This document shows positions 31,438 to 47,922 of a stretch of DNA of 64,000 bases, one piece after another (position 1 is the stretch's first letter; each line of letters opens with the position of its first letter). Under the pieces are notes generated by a model that saw only the letters and a list, made by a program, of their open reading frames with translations, had not been told where the DNA came from and searched no databases. The translations under genes were made by a program, and so were the position numbers. Source of the DNA: Congeria kusceri (Eukaryota; Mollusca; Bivalvia; Myida; Dreissenidae); the NCBI GenBank assembly GCA_027627225.1, contig CM051030.1, positions 6,544,501 through 6,608,500 of the forward strand. Direction: 5' to 3'.

Positions 31438-31760
31438 CCGGCTTTCTCTGTGGTTGGTACACTCGTTTCTCACCTAGGCGTCACGGGTTCGCTGCCCAAT
31501 CCCGGCGCATGTGAGTTTTGTTGGTGGTCACCATACCGGACAGGTTTGCTTTCCTCCGGGTACTCCGGCTTCCCCACACAGCACAAGACAACACCAAACT
31601 TAAACTATCTTTCAGTAAAAAATAAATAGCTGGAAATTGCAGCTATGAATCAAAATTGTCCTAACTTTCGTGAGTCTCTAGAAAGACAATTAGGTAGGAG
31701 TGCTAAGACACTCTCCCGTCGGGGTCCTCACATAATGCAGCCTCTGGCGCGGAAGAACCT
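31438..31760 (+). mobile_element. tRNA-derived SINE with 'CTCCGGGTACTCCGG' body
   Basis: A weak A box (GGTTGGTACACTCG) is followed by GGGTTCGCTGCCCAATCCC and then TTTCCTCCGGGTACTCCGGC, a body word I associate with mollusc SINEs. The right boundary is approximate. Confidence 0.5.
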
Positions 31761-31854
31761 CATAAACTTTGAAATACACACACAGAATCCATAGACATAT
31801 TGCGTTAATGATCATGTATGTAAAAGAGCTAAAACGATTAAAATACTGATGGCT

Positions 31855-32220
31855 TCACAGATCACAATTCATGTTGACTTATTTCCAAATAACTTGTGGT
31901 TTGTAAGCGAACTAGAGCTTTGTCACTGGAGTGGCAGCAGGCCCCGAATGATAGCATGTTTGAAGGTGAGGAACCATTTTTCTATTTTTAGTAACAGAGA
32001 CCTTGATCCCACCCACCCACTATGCAATCCTAAGCGATGTCTTGATAAAAGGTATCTATGTATGAAGTTGAATTACAATAGCTCAATTCGTTCTCGGTTT
32101 ATTGAGCGGAAACCGTTTTTCTATTTTTTGTACCGGCGACCTTGACAGTGACCCCATCCACCCCCTATGTAATCCCAAGCCAGGTCTCGAAATCAGGTAT
32201 CTATGGATGAAGTTTCATTA
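31855..32220. repeat. TGACC-type repeat, two degenerate units
   Basis: Units contain GAGCGGAAACCGTTTTTCTA, GGCGACCTTGACAGTGACCC and GTATCTATGTATGAAGT, the same unit as the array at 34030-35413. Confidence 0.7.
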
Positions 32221-32269
32221 AAATATTTCAAATCGTTCTAAAGTTAGAGAGCTGAAACCAAAAGTTGAC

Positions 32270-32770
32270 TCCGCCTGAAAATTAACAAAGGGCAATAACT
32301 CCAGAATTATGAAGTGCAGAAGAACGGTTCTTGTGCACTGCACTTCTCCTCAATCAGATCTATCCACCTATGAAGTTTCAAGTTAATACCTCTAGAGTTA
32401 GTCTCGAGTTATGCTCCAGGCAAGAAAAATTAACAAAGGGCAATAACTCCAGAACCACGAAGAGCAGAGTAACGGTTTTTGTGCACTGCACTTCTCCTGA
32501 ATGAGATCTATCCACCAATAAAGTTTCAAGTTAATACCTCTTATACTCTTAGATGGGCTCCAGGCAAAAACAAAGTATACAAAATTAACAAAGGGCAATA
32601 AATCCAGAACCATGGAAAGCAGAGTAATGGTTCTTTTGCACTGCACTTCTCCCTAATGAGGTCTATCCACCCATGAAGATTCAAATTAATAGCTGAAACG
32701 GTTTTGAAGTTATGAAAGAAAAACACGAAAACTGTGGACGGACGGACGGACAGACTACTCTAGGGCACCG
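32270..32770. repeat. 150-bp repeat element, three to four units
   Basis: Unit words are AAAGGGCAATAACTCCAGAA, GTGCACTGCACTTCTCC and TCTATCCACCNATGAAGTTTC, at about 32290, 32438 and 32593. It ends in CGGACGGACGGACAGAC, a tail seen at the ends of other elements in this window. Confidence 0.8.
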
Positions 32771-33394
32771 GAAAATTACTATAACTTCTGTTGTAAATGA
32801 CGAATCCACAGAAAATGGCCTATTGCGTTTATTAGTAATTCAAAAACTATTTTGAAATCATATACATAATATGAAATATTGACCACATTTATGAACAGTA
32901 CTAGAATACAATGAGGTTGATGCAGCAAATGACTAATTCTTATAATAAGCCAGGTTAAGTAGACATCTGAAAACATTGAAATAAAGTATCCTAAACATTA
33001 TTTAGTATAACTTTCTTTAATAATCTCACCAGTATTGTTTAAAACTTTTACTGAGAAATTCTTTAAAAGCTGCTATAAAACAATGACTTTTTACTAGTGG
33101 AAATAGCCCCTATACCGCACAAAAAAAAGAACTCTGCGAGTCGGACGTGTCGCCTTACGGGGCATAACTCAAGTATGATAAGAGCGACTATGCCGAAAAT
33201 TTCATAATGATTACACAAAAACTTAAAGTTATTGTCTGCACAAACTGAAGTGGACGCCGTCGCCAAAGTAACCCCTATGTCGCCGGAAAAATCACTGGGC
33301 ATACATCAGTTTGTAAACTATTTGTATAATACTGGTGCTATATCAAACACTGCAAGGTATAAGTAATCCACAAATGCAGATACAGAGCTCAGCC

Positions 33395-33400
33395 TTTATT
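33395..33400 (-). terminator. UBA52: UBA52 poly(A) signal
   Basis: AATAAA on the minus strand, 66 bp past the stop codon, typical of the short 3' UTR of ribosomal-protein genes. Confidence 0.7.
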
Positions 33401-33465
33401 GACAATGATTTCCTACAACATAACAAGCAATCTGGGCAGGAGGAGCTCCCGTGGCCGGGCGGCAT

Positions 33466-37686
<4,221 letters not shown>

Positions 37687-37734
37687 TTATCTAAAATGTA
37701 AAATAATGGACGTTGAGCCAGCACACTATTCTTC

Positions 37735-37885
37735 TGATTAAATGCGGTATCCCCTCTGAACTGGTATCCGGACAAAAGCCCCTTGGTCTAAAAATGCACA
37801 CATGGACATAAGCCCCTTGGTATATTTGACGGAGTGGACATAAGCCCCTTGGTAGATATGACAGAGTGGACAAAAGCCCCTTGAT
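37735..37885. repeat. Short CCCCTTGG tandem repeats upstream of UBA52
   Basis: TGGACATAAGCCCCTTGGT or TGGACAAAAGCCCCTTG occurs four times at roughly 35-bp spacing (about 37768, 37803, 37838, 37867), just 5' of the likely splice acceptor. On the gene's strand the word reads ACCAAGGGGCTTATGTCCA. Confidence 0.8.
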
Positions 37886-38098
37886 GATTTTATGTTGTGC
37901 TTACATCCCTTGTATTTTCATTGAAATATAAAGTTTATTATTAAGGGCATCTTCAAATAAACAGATATGCTCCTCTTGAGCATTGTCACACACTAGTCTT
38001 GCTTGTGATTATTCCTCTATATGGGTGCATGGAAAAGTTTACCATTGCTGAAACACAGATCATAAAGCATACCACCACTGCAAAAATGTGTATACAAC

Positions 38099-38753
38099 CA
38101 GGGGCATAATTCGGCATAATTCCCCAAACGAAGTATATATTTTTCCCGCGTTTCAGGCCAAATTTGCCCCTAAACGAATTGCCATTGAATTTGTTTTCAT
38201 TTTTGTTTATGGGAGTAATTTTCAGTTATCAAATTTACATTAGCACCATTACAAATGGTAAACGATAAAATCCGATCAACTCCACATGGTCATTTTAAAA
38301 GACTGTTTTGACTTGTCTGGTTCCCGATTATTGATGCTTTCATAATAAAACTTCATTTTTAAATAGTTAAATGCAAGCTTATTTGCCCGGGAACCGTAAT
38401 TCGTTGTAGGAAAATGGCTTCTGCTACACAGTAATTAAAACAGGTAAAGCAAAAGGCACAAATACCCGGTACTATATCTCACAGTCGATAACACAGTTTA
38501 TTACTGTATAAGAATTAGTATTAGTTTTTTAACAAAACTAATCAAGGTTAAAAACTGGAAGTGAACAAAACTAAAATGGAAGAGAAAAACTAATTCCATG
38601 AACAATTATCTGTTCACTGCTCCACCTTCCCATTAATGGTCAAGTGGTAGATAATTTGTTAAAAAAATTGGCAAATTACTATAATATTCAGTTTATTGAT
38701 AATTAATCATGAATAAAGTCGTACTCTTCCCCCAAACCAGAGAGAGACCCCTG
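38099..38753. mobile_element. CAGGGG-ended element, copy A
   Basis: Begins CAGGGGCATAATTCGGCA and ends CCAGAGAGAGACCCCTG. ACAAC flanks both sides exactly (38094-38098, 38754-38758), a 5-bp target duplication. The interior matches copy B (41350-42153) nearly throughout. Confidence 0.75.
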
Positions 38754-39320
38754 ACAACATGCTGTCCACACCTTATTCTAAGGTGTGATCAACTTAGCAC
38801 GATGCTTGCTTGTGTAGGAAAGAAAAAGTGTCAATTGCTTCAATTATTTGACTTACAGTAGTTTGCAGAGACTTATAATAGTTCAGGTTGTTTTGAAGTT
38901 ACTGAAATAGAACAATATGTCCAGTTTTTAATGGATGAAATTTAATATCTACAAATTATTATCATTTTGATGAGTTACGTCATTTTTAATGTTTTTAGTG
39001 TTATTTTGTGTTATGTTTCTTTTATTATCAAAATAAAAACTTAAAGTGATGGGATAAATAAAACACTAGGTAGGCCAAAGTGTTTAGTAAAGTTTTCTTG
39101 CTTAGCACAAACACGGGAACCACTCAGAAAGGCTCATGGTTCATGTTTTCTAACTTATAAGCCTCGTTAAATAAACTTATCTTTATTCATCCTTCAGTTC
39201 ACCAAGTATATTCTATATATACAACACAAACTGTGACTGGGTTATAAAGCTATAGTGATAACTTCTGTGTAAGTCACTGGAAATGACGCTTTTTAAAAAT
39301 TCGGCATCCAAAAAACGGGT

Positions 39321-40972
39321 GTCGGTTATTTCGTAACATAAGCCATTTCGTAACCATTCATTTTCAGTTATTTCGTACACATCGATCGGTCATTTCTTAA
39401 CCATTTCAGTCAATTCGTAACCACTTTGTTTGTGTGTGTCAATTCGTAACCACTTTGTTTGTGTGTGTCTTACTAATAATATATTCAGAAAAATACCCCG
39501 GCATGAATAAAAAATGCACTGATACTAGTAAAATTGAATATATATATTTTAAATGTTTGGTTATGGCAAATTTTGAATGTGATTCTTGCATGGTCAAGCA
39601 AATGTCATGAAACATTAAAGTTTGAATGTTGTTATGCTCAGGTACTCAAATATCTTGAAGTTTCTGTGTTTAAATCAAATATCAACGGAATATTCTATTT
39701 TAACTCGAAAGACAAAATGAAAAATTGGAATCAATACTATAAAAACAGAGTACGCAAAAAGGGAATATTATGCTGCGCTGTTAAGAATAAGCAATTAATG
39801 ACAAAGGAATAATCATACTGCTAAATAATAAAATGATATCAGAAATAAATCTGATAAAACACACATTTTTGTTTCAGGCATTTTTACGAAAACTTGTTGA
39901 ATGTATTTTGATAGTTTCATCAACTGAGTACTTTTTTCCACATTGGCATGGCACTTGTTTATCAGCTTTAAATAACCTGTGTACGTGTTAACTTAGTTAC
40001 AAAGGAACAAGTGTTGTTTTACCCGAAACAGGTTTCACACATATCATTGTTTGTGGTGTACAAACAATCACTCAGTCACTTTATCAGCTGGACAAGTCCA
40101 GTGTTTTTTTTAAACATAAAGCAGTCCCACAGGTATTTTTTGTACTGCAAGTGTTTATGCATTCCCTAACTTTAAATTCAAAGGGTATTAGACATTTTGT
40201 AGGCAAAATAAATAACAAAAGTCTATCTTTTTTATGTTTTTATTGATAATGCAAAAAAAGACATTACATTTAGGCCTTCTGGATGTTATGTGAAAATAAA
40301 CTATCAAAAACTATTAAAGCATATTTAAAGTATACACTACAAAAATCATTAAAGTAAAGATAAAGTATACACCTGACAATTGCAATCAATATCAAATTTT
40401 AAAAACAAAAAACTTTATTTAAAAACAATTCTGGTTTTGCGAAGGCTTTCCATAAATGCTGCAAAGGATTTCCATTTAAAAACATGTGTTTAATACACAT
40501 CAAATATATCAGTTCAAACAACGAAATCCTTTATTTATTTCTGAATATTCAATGAAGATAGATAATCAGATAAAATGACACATTTTTTCTACGTTTAAAA
40601 GCTAAGAAATGGTGATTTGAATAAAAATAATGAATTATTAACATTATCCATTCAGCTGACACAAGTTTTGTAAATTACAAGCATAATAACTTCTGTGTAC
40701 TGTTGCTGCAGTATAATTACATATTCCAGAAATGTTGGCATTTATTTTTTATCTCCAACGTTTATTTATTAAGTTTTTACGTTACGAAGTTTATTCGCTC
40801 GCCACATAGACTTTATATTATTTAGGCACTTCTAATTAAAGATTATATTGATACTGACAACCGATTTTTAAGCGGTTACGAACAGACCGACATGGTTACG
40901 AAATGACCGATCGATGGGTATGAAATAACCGAAAATGAATGGTTACGAAATGGTTATGTAATGAAATGACCG
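39321..40972. mobile_element. DNA transposon-like element with 100-bp inverted repeats
   Basis: The left end has TCGGTTATTTCGTAACATA, CCATTTCGTAACCATTCATT and ACATCGATCGGTCATTTC. The right end carries the same words inverted (GAAATGACCGATCGATGGGT, AATGAATGGTTACGAAATGG, ATGAAATGACCG). The 1.65-kb interior has one frame (39534-39812, 92 codons, rich in Lys/Asn/Tyr) with no recognised transposase motif. A 31-bp tandem duplication (GTCAATTCGTAACCACTTTG) sits near the left end. Confidence 0.8.
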
Positions 40973-42241
40973 TAGGGTTAATCTGGGTAAGTACGGACAG
41001 TTTTTACAAGGTCTCCCCTTGTCAATATATTGCGCCTAGCTCTGTAGGATATTACCATATTATGATGATGAAACTGGGAAATCCCCGTCATCCTTGGATT
41101 TTAACGTACATTCCATATATTTATCTGTAGTCTAAAGTACGTCAAATGAGTCAGAAACGAGGCCACCCAAAACCGGGTAAGTTCGGACAGAGTAGGAAAA
41201 CTACGGACAGTACTGGTTTTGCTATTGAAAATTACATTGGGAAACTACGGACACTATTTTAGATTCCAAGTTCAGGAAAACTCAGACAGCATCGATAGGT
41301 TGTTCCCACGATGCACCATTTACAACAACTAATGCATTACGTTATATGCCAGGGGTCTCGATCTCCATATTTTGATGCCGAAATTCTGCATCATTCCCCC
41401 AACGAAACAGTATATATTTTCCCCCCATTTCAGACCAAAATGCCCCCTAAATGAAATGCCATCGAATTTGTTTTCGTTTTGTTTATGGGAGTTATTTTCG
41501 GGGATCAAATTTACTTGAGCACCGTTACAAACGGTTAACGATAAAATCCGAAGAACACCACATGGTCATATTATCGTTTTGACTTGTCTGGTTCCCGATT
41601 ATTTGTGCTTTCATAATAAAACCATTTATATACAGTTAACTGCTAGCTTATTTGCCCCGAACCGTAATTTCTGTTTTGGGAAAATGGCTTCTGCTGAAGT
41701 TATCAAACAGGTGAAGCAAAAAGGCACAAATACCGTGTCTTACTGTCGAAAACACAGTTTATTACTGTAGTAGAATTAGTATAAGTAGTTTAACAAAATT
41801 AATTAAGGTTAAAAAGTTAAAAAAACGATTAAAAAAAATCAGAAGTGAAAAACTATTAAATTGCATGAAAAATTATCAGTTGCACTGCTCCACCTTATAA
41901 TGGTCAAGTGGTAGACCGTAAATGGTCAAAATTTGATTAGTTGATATAATATTCAATTTATTGATAATTTTCATGAATAAAGTTGTCAGGTAAAGAGTTA
42001 GACTAAATAAAGTGATTTGAAAAATATATATAATATTTTTGATTGTTGACTCATTTGCTAAGTCGAAATGTCCCCTTCTGTGTAAAACGACGCTAAAATT
42101 CCCCCGCCTGAGGGTGACAGGTACTTTTCCCCCAAACCAGAGAGAGACCCCTGTGTGCTATTTTTAGACATCTATTCCCCGAAAAGATACTCTTCTTAAA
42201 TAAGGTAACCCGACTGTCCGTACTTACCCGGATAAACCCTA
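40973..42241. mobile_element. TAGGGTT-ended element, host of a nested copy
   Basis: The left TAGGGTTAATCTGGGTAAGT..ACGGACAG is inverted at the right end (CTGTCCGT..ACTTACCCGGATAAACCCTA). The words 'aaactacggacagta' and 'gtaagttcggacag' recur internally. The element starts on the base after the previous element ends and contains the CAGGGG-ended copy B. Confidence 0.75.
41350..42153. mobile_element. CAGGGGTCTC-ended element, copy B (nested)
   Basis: The ends CAGGGGTCTCGATCTCC and CCAGAGAGAGACCCCTG are inverted repeats. The flanks TATGC and TGTGC (4/5) fit the 5-bp duplication of copy A. It contains a short frame MASAEVIKQVKQKG ending 41770; copy A has the same start codon and first residues, broken by a stop. 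No transposase was recognised. Confidence 0.75.
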
Positions 42242-42790
42242 AACCCCCAAAAAACTTGTCCGAAAAACATGCCAAAATAAAACACAAACAAAATCGTCTA
42301 ACACGTCAATTAGCCAGTGGATATTTTTTATTTTAGGTAAAATTCGTAGTGACATGAATCTTTTTAAAAACTAATAAGTTGTTCGATAATTGTTTAGAGA
42401 CCAGTTATTGAAATGTTGAAGCAAGTATATAATCGCGCAGAACGACCATTACCTCTGTGTTGAAAAGGAAGTTATACGGGGTTTACAGGAAATGGCACAT
42501 GGTCAGGGTCAGGGAGTAGAAAAATCTAACAAGTACCAAATCGCTATGAGTCCACCAACTTCATGTTTCGTCTACTTTTATTCCGAGAATATATAATACC
42601 AGTATAATTATGTAGTGTTTCTACTAATTGAATTAAAGGGAATAGGTTTTTATTGTAAATAGCTTCCAGACAGTAAACATATTTAATTTTATTTAACATG
42701 TATCCGTATAGTCAATTCCACATGTATTATTAATTTTAATCATTCTATTACTGTTCCTAACATATTACTATAATTGTTTTTGGCAAATAA
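42242..42790. other. Intergenic, nothing recognised
   Basis: AT-rich, no credible frame or array. Confidence 0.4.
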
Positions 42791-43720
42791 AATTAATCGG
42801 TGAAATTAAACTAGATAATATAAAAATATATAATTTTATTGGTGAAAATTAAACTAGATATTTCCACTGTTGGAACAGTGAAAATATAATGGTTAACATT
42901 ATTTTGAGTCGTTTTAAAAACATGGCCGCTAGAAGGGGGCCTTTTTACCTTTTATAGCATATATAGGATATTTGTTGATTTCGGTGTAAGATCGTATTTA
43001 ATTTCACGAGTGTTCATAGAAAATGATATTTTCACGAGTGGCGCATACTGTACAAGTATATACATTTGCCAAGGGTTGTAAACCACTACTTGTAGATCGA
43101 TGCAATTTATGGAAAAATAGTCCGTTTAATGTTATATTTTCACTGCAGTAAAAATATAAAATCTTATATTTTCACTGCTCAAACAGTGAAAATATAAAAT
43201 TTTATTTCGTCAATAAAATTCGATATTTCACTGAAAAGCATATAATAAATCAGGGTCTTTTCGATTCTGATACTCCTTACTTTATAAGCCAGAGAAGCAT
43301 TACAGTGTGCCTCTTCGTCTATAAATAGCATACCTATTGGCGATAATATAAATATGTAAAGTATCTACATGTATACATAAACAACAGAAAACACATTATA
43401 AAATTCAACAAAACTATGATTAAAAGACAACGACGCAGATAGTATGGCACTATTTTCCCACCACATTAATGAGCGACAATTTTGGAATAATTAATGACGT
43501 ACGTCATTTATGACGTCATCTGCAATACACAAACTGTGAAGTTTAAGCGCAATTTTATTTATTGATTGTCCAAAAGCATAAAATAAAAAATAATTGTATT
43601 GACTTCGATCGATTTTGAATGATCAAATATTATTTCACGGGTGGTTATAGAAACAAATATCACGAGTGGCGTCATCAAAATCAACAATTATCTTACCTCG
43701 TACTTAATACTCCCTTTTCA
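42790..43720. repeat. AT-rich palindromic repeat region
   Basis: The palindromic word TATATTTTCACTGCTCAAACAGTGAAAATATA is at 43164-43195. The half-words CCACTGTTGGAACAGTGAAA (42862), TTTCACGAGTG..ATAGAAAATGA (43002) and TCACGGGTGG..TATAGAAACAAA (43637) suggest one or two degenerate inverted-repeat elements. Boundaries are unclear. Confidence 0.5.
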
Positions 43721-45548
43721 TTGGTTTAGCCAGGTCATTTGCTGACCGTGCATTATTCCACACTATGTCAAAAAATCAGTTATTATCCAGTCAGTAAAAC
43801 ATTATTTCAAAATAAACATAAAATGATTAATAAAATGTTGGTATATTGATTAAAGAATGGTACTCGGTAAGTATTAATTTACTGACCCTGCAGCACATCG
43901 TACGGGGTCACTAAGAATCAATGTTACTAATGATATCCTCTGTATATTCTATAGATAGCAACGGAGAGAATAATGCATAAACTTTGCAATTAAAACATTG
44001 TATATAAACAGTGAATATTTGGCAATCTACGTTCTTAGCTAGTACTAGCACATTTCTTAGCAAAGTATGCACATGCATTAAAAATGTTTTAAAATATTTA
44101 TGGCTAGATATACATATTCATAACCAATCTCCTTGCAGAGTTGTCGTTCGTTGCTCTCACCATGCACCTCTGCAACGGGATCTATGACAAGAATCTTGTC
44201 AAAATGGAAAAACATGTATTTATCGCACATCGAAGTTGATTGTTAGGACCACAAGCATAGAAATAAAGAATGAATGGTTTTTAAATTATCATAAATGGGT
44301 ACAAATAATAATTTTGATTCCTATTATAAGAACTATTTTCATACCCATTTACGCAGATGCAATCAGTTTGCAGATGTAAACATAGTGGACAGAGTGGATT
44401 GTGCGTTGAGTTTGAATGTTATGATCATGTGACTAAAGCCACGTGCATGAGGTGGGACTATTTTCCGAGCCAACTACAGAGGTGAATGGAATATAACCAG
44501 TGTGAGATTGGGTCCTAAAGTATATGTCGACACTGATAATTTTGTCAAGTCTCCTGCCTTTTAACCTGCATATATAGTAAATATCTCAGAAAGATTGATC
44601 GGACACAGACGTTGAAGTCGTGGATAAATTTGTTCACATGAATAGGTCAGTTTTCCCCAGCCGTTAATGCGACGTATACGCTGTATAATAGCAAATGTGT
44701 GTCCGAACTTAAAATTAATAGCAGGGAAACGAGTAGTAAAATCTATCTTTTACATTTTTGCAAAACGCAAATTTTTGCGAAATTAGCATGTTAATTACAC
44801 GTTAATAGCACTGTTTGTATATGGAGGCATTTATTTTATCCTGTTTTACACTATTATTGAATTTGGAGTCTAACCTCATTTGAGTTATATCCTCCTTGTT
44901 TTTGGTAAGTTGCACGCCTTAAAATAAAATTATTTCAGTATAAACAATGTAGAGCGATGTTTTGCCAGTAGCCGATGCAATTTAGGATTTTTTTCTTTAT
45001 TTAGGATTTATTCACTCGGGACTACTCGCTTAGAATTTTTACTTCATTTGATTGGATAAAGAAGGTTCGGGATGGTCAACAGTTGAGTTAGTCAGCTTCG
45101 CCGAATAAAACAACAGCCAAACTCAAATACTCGCTACCGTTGTTATGTTCACTGAATATCAAATGGTTACTGTGAGGTGCACCAATATATAAGTAGTGTG
45201 GATTCTGCATATTTATAACTATTAACCTTTTATGTTTCCATGGGTTCAATAAATATAGTTTCAATCAAAACGGATTAGCCTTTTTATTATTCTACAACCA
45301 TTAATAATGCAAATCTTATTAAATTTATTTATTTACAGTCACGCTAACCGCTCAGCTGAATGGACATTGACGTGTATATTTAACGGTATGTAAGTGAGTG
45401 ATACAAATATATTTAAAAAATTAAATGAAAAGAACATAAGTGAAGCCCGCGTCACACTGAGTCATAGGACACTTTACATTTTTGACGTCTTTTCCCGAAT
45501 CCCAAGACTACGCACGACAAACAGTAAACACAATTAAATCATCATTCC
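43721..45548. other. Intergenic, nothing recognised
   Basis: 1.8 kb of AT-rich DNA without coding frame, tandem array or clear terminal repeats. Confidence 0.4.
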
Positions 45549-45815
45549 CGGGCCTGTATTCACCAACCCATTCTTATGATTTAGAATAAAGAATAGACTT
45601 AGGCTCAATAAAAATACTTGTGGGATCACGCATATGTTGTTTACTAATGTCGCTTTTGTCATTAACACATATTTCAAAATAAAGAATGTTGTAATTAGCT
45701 TCTGTCGTCGAAAACCACGTAAGATTCAAATAAAAAGCCTTCTTATAAGAAAACAGTTTCAATAATATGATTTTATTCTTATGCCGTAAGTCTAAGAATA
45801 GGTTGGTGAAAACTC
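45549..45815. mobile_element. MITE, GGCCYGTATTCAC-ended family, copy 2
   Basis: Left GGGCCTGTATTCACCAACCC and ATTCTTATGATTTAGAATAAA; right TTTATTCTTATGCCGTAAGTC and GAATAGGTTGGTGAAAAC. The termini are inverse to each other. Confidence 0.6.
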
Positions 45816-46197
45816 CAAATCCGGTTGTTTAGGAGCCGATAAATAACTCGAAATTCTAAATTGAAAATCATTTCTTAAATAAAGATCGCAGTGGTCTGAA
45901 TTTCGTTTGGTCTGTTAAAAAAACGGGCCATTCAATTAATATTAAAATTAAATATCTCAATTATTTGTTTTTGTAACTGACAGTGTAAAATGAGACTATC
46001 ATTATTTATGGAGGAGCCGAATTGTACATACTCATGTAACCTATAATTTACTACATGTTGACCATATTTTTTTTCGTCCGATTGTATTTCTATCGCCAGG
46101 TTAACCTACACCGGAAGTAAACTTTCTCAGGAAAATAAAGTTTTGTGTTATTGTTATCCAACATTTATTTTTCGTTACCAGTCACATTTTATCAGTT

Positions 46198-46444
46198 ATG
46201 GCGTCAGTGTTAGCAATAGCGGGAATTATTTGCGTTTTATTGGCGACAGTAGCCACTATAGTTTCATTCTCAACTCCGAACTGGATCGAGTTTGAAAAGA
46301 CTGCTGACGTACTGTGCAAGTGCACACAATGCGACTGTGGGTTATGGCTGTACTGTACGGGCGGATCGCTAAGTTCTACAGGCAGTCTGGATAACTGCAA
46401 GTGGTTCTTTGCTGATGATTTTAATGTGGAAAAGGATCTGCCAG
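46198..46444 (+). CDS. Claudin/PMP22-like membrane protein, first coding exon
   Basis: 82 codons plus one base, ending CTGCCAG|gtttgt (phase 1). Residues 5-25 form the first membrane helix (LAIAGIICVLLATVATIV). The first extracellular loop has W29, GLW at 48-50, C53 and C67, which is the W..GLW..C..C signature of the claudin/PMP22 superfamily. An extra Cys cluster (CKCTQCDC, 40-47) precedes GLW. The exon ends near ..DFNVEKDLP, where claudin-type genes usually continue into the second helix. No continuation exon was recognised to the right, so the rest of the gene lies beyond long introns or outside the window. Superfamily members shape cell junctions or act as membrane-associated tetraspan proteins; which one this is cannot be told from one exon. 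Confidence 0.75.
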
Positions 46445-47390
46445 GTTTGTACAAATGTGTATCGAGTATTTTAACGCAAATTGTTTCTGTCAGCTTCAGT
46501 GTTCTAATGAAGGATTCGACACTAAGGCACGTCCGTACCAGGGAGGCGTTTCATCAACGGTTTACTACCAGTCGTTTCACCGAAATCACGTTTCATCAAA
46601 CAAATCGTAACGACTACATAAATTTCGTACATAAATCTACGACTGGGTAGGAGCGGTCGTACATTTACGTAATGGGTTATTTTTGGTTGAATTTTGCTAT
46701 GAAAATCAACCAAAGAACAAAATTAAGTTGGAAAATAAGGACTAAAATATTTAACCATAAGAGTAGCTAGATCTATTCTAGATGTACCTTTCCCATTTTG
46801 GAATAAATACTTTGATGTAGGCCTACTGTAGACGCTCGCATTTTGGGTCAATTATCAATTCCATAGTGCATTATTTTTAATGTTTAGGCCTATAGTAGTC
46901 TTTAAACACTATTTCATTCCATATTTAATGAAAACACACAAATTTATAAAACATACCTAAGTAGATCAGGGTACACCGTGACAGTACCTACGGTAGGTTA
47001 GTAGCTTTATGTACATGTTGTTCTTCGTTTTTAATAATAAACATAACATGAAATACAGTAAAAATAACAAGGGTGACAAGAATGTTAATTTCACATCCTT
47101 GTTTTTAACCCATTTCCTCAACTTGTTTATTTAGAAAGCAGCGTGCAACACTGATGTCATTTAAAAAAAATTAGACTGCGTCACAATATTTTTGTTAAAC
47201 ATTCACCACAATTTATGTAGTTGTATATTTATGTCTAGTGCATTTACAATGTCATTGATGAAGCGGAATTTATGTATAATCGTAAACAACTACATAAATA
47301 TCGATACGTTAATTACGATTGTAGAAAAATAATTAATATTGATGAAATGCCTCCCTGTATATAGTTATTTACATATAACGCATTTCTCGC
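46445..47390. other. Probable intron of claudin-like gene
   Basis: AT-rich, no coding sequence recognised. The in-frame read-through to 46650 lacks a second membrane helix, so I treat it as intronic. Confidence 0.45.
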
Positions 47391-47397
47391 AGCCTTG

Positions 47398-47495
47398 CTA
47401 CTGGGCTAACTCTTTAGTGATGCGATTAGAGTGCCAGCCTCTCATGCAGAGGAACTGGGTTCAATTCCCCTGAGGTGCTCATGACTTTTTAACTT
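47398..47495 (+). mobile_element. tRNA-derived SINE head
   Basis: TTAGTGATGCGATTAGAGTG, CCTCTCATGCAGAGG (anticodon-arm-like hairpin) and CTGGGTTCAATTCCCCTG (B box). A sister copy is at 48790-48870. Confidence 0.6.
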
Positions 47496-47699
47496 AAATG
47501 TTGTCAGAAGTAAATGGTACCACAGGGGCCTAGAATAATAAACACCCTATATATACTATAAATATAAACAAGGGATACAACTGTCAAAATTTCTACATTA
47601 CCACATAGTCTGCACGACAAGAGCCCGAATTTCACACCAAAAAGCAACATGTTGCCACATTGCTGTGCTCAGGTGGGCTAAAAATGTTACAAAATGGAA

Positions 47700-47762
47700 C
47701 AAAATGTGTCCAAGTCTAGGTGCACACCTGTAAAATGTGTCCAAGTCTAGGTGCACACCTGT
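47700..47762. repeat. 31-bp tandem duplication
   Basis: AAAATGTGTCCAAGTCTAGG plus TGCACACCTGT occurs twice in succession. Confidence 0.9.
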
Positions 47763-47922
47763 GTGAGAGTTCTAAATTTTGGTTGTTTCTAACAAAAACC
47801 ACCTTTACTGCTGTAAACAGTATGTTTGTATGAAAAATAAATTCTCGGCTGTTGACAAACAGTTTAATTGATGTGTTTATTGCTTTTTGGTGTGAAGTTT
47901 GGGCTCTTGTTCGGACTATGGT

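Noticed and set aside
39534..39812. 92-codon frame inside the 1.65-kb inverted-repeat element as a transposase
   Set aside because: No catalytic triad or zinc-finger pattern could be seen; likely chance in AT-rich DNA.
46445..46650. In-frame extension of the claudin-like exon to 46650
   Set aside because: It lacks the second membrane helix expected next, and CTGCCAG|gtttgt is a plausible donor where such genes are usually split.
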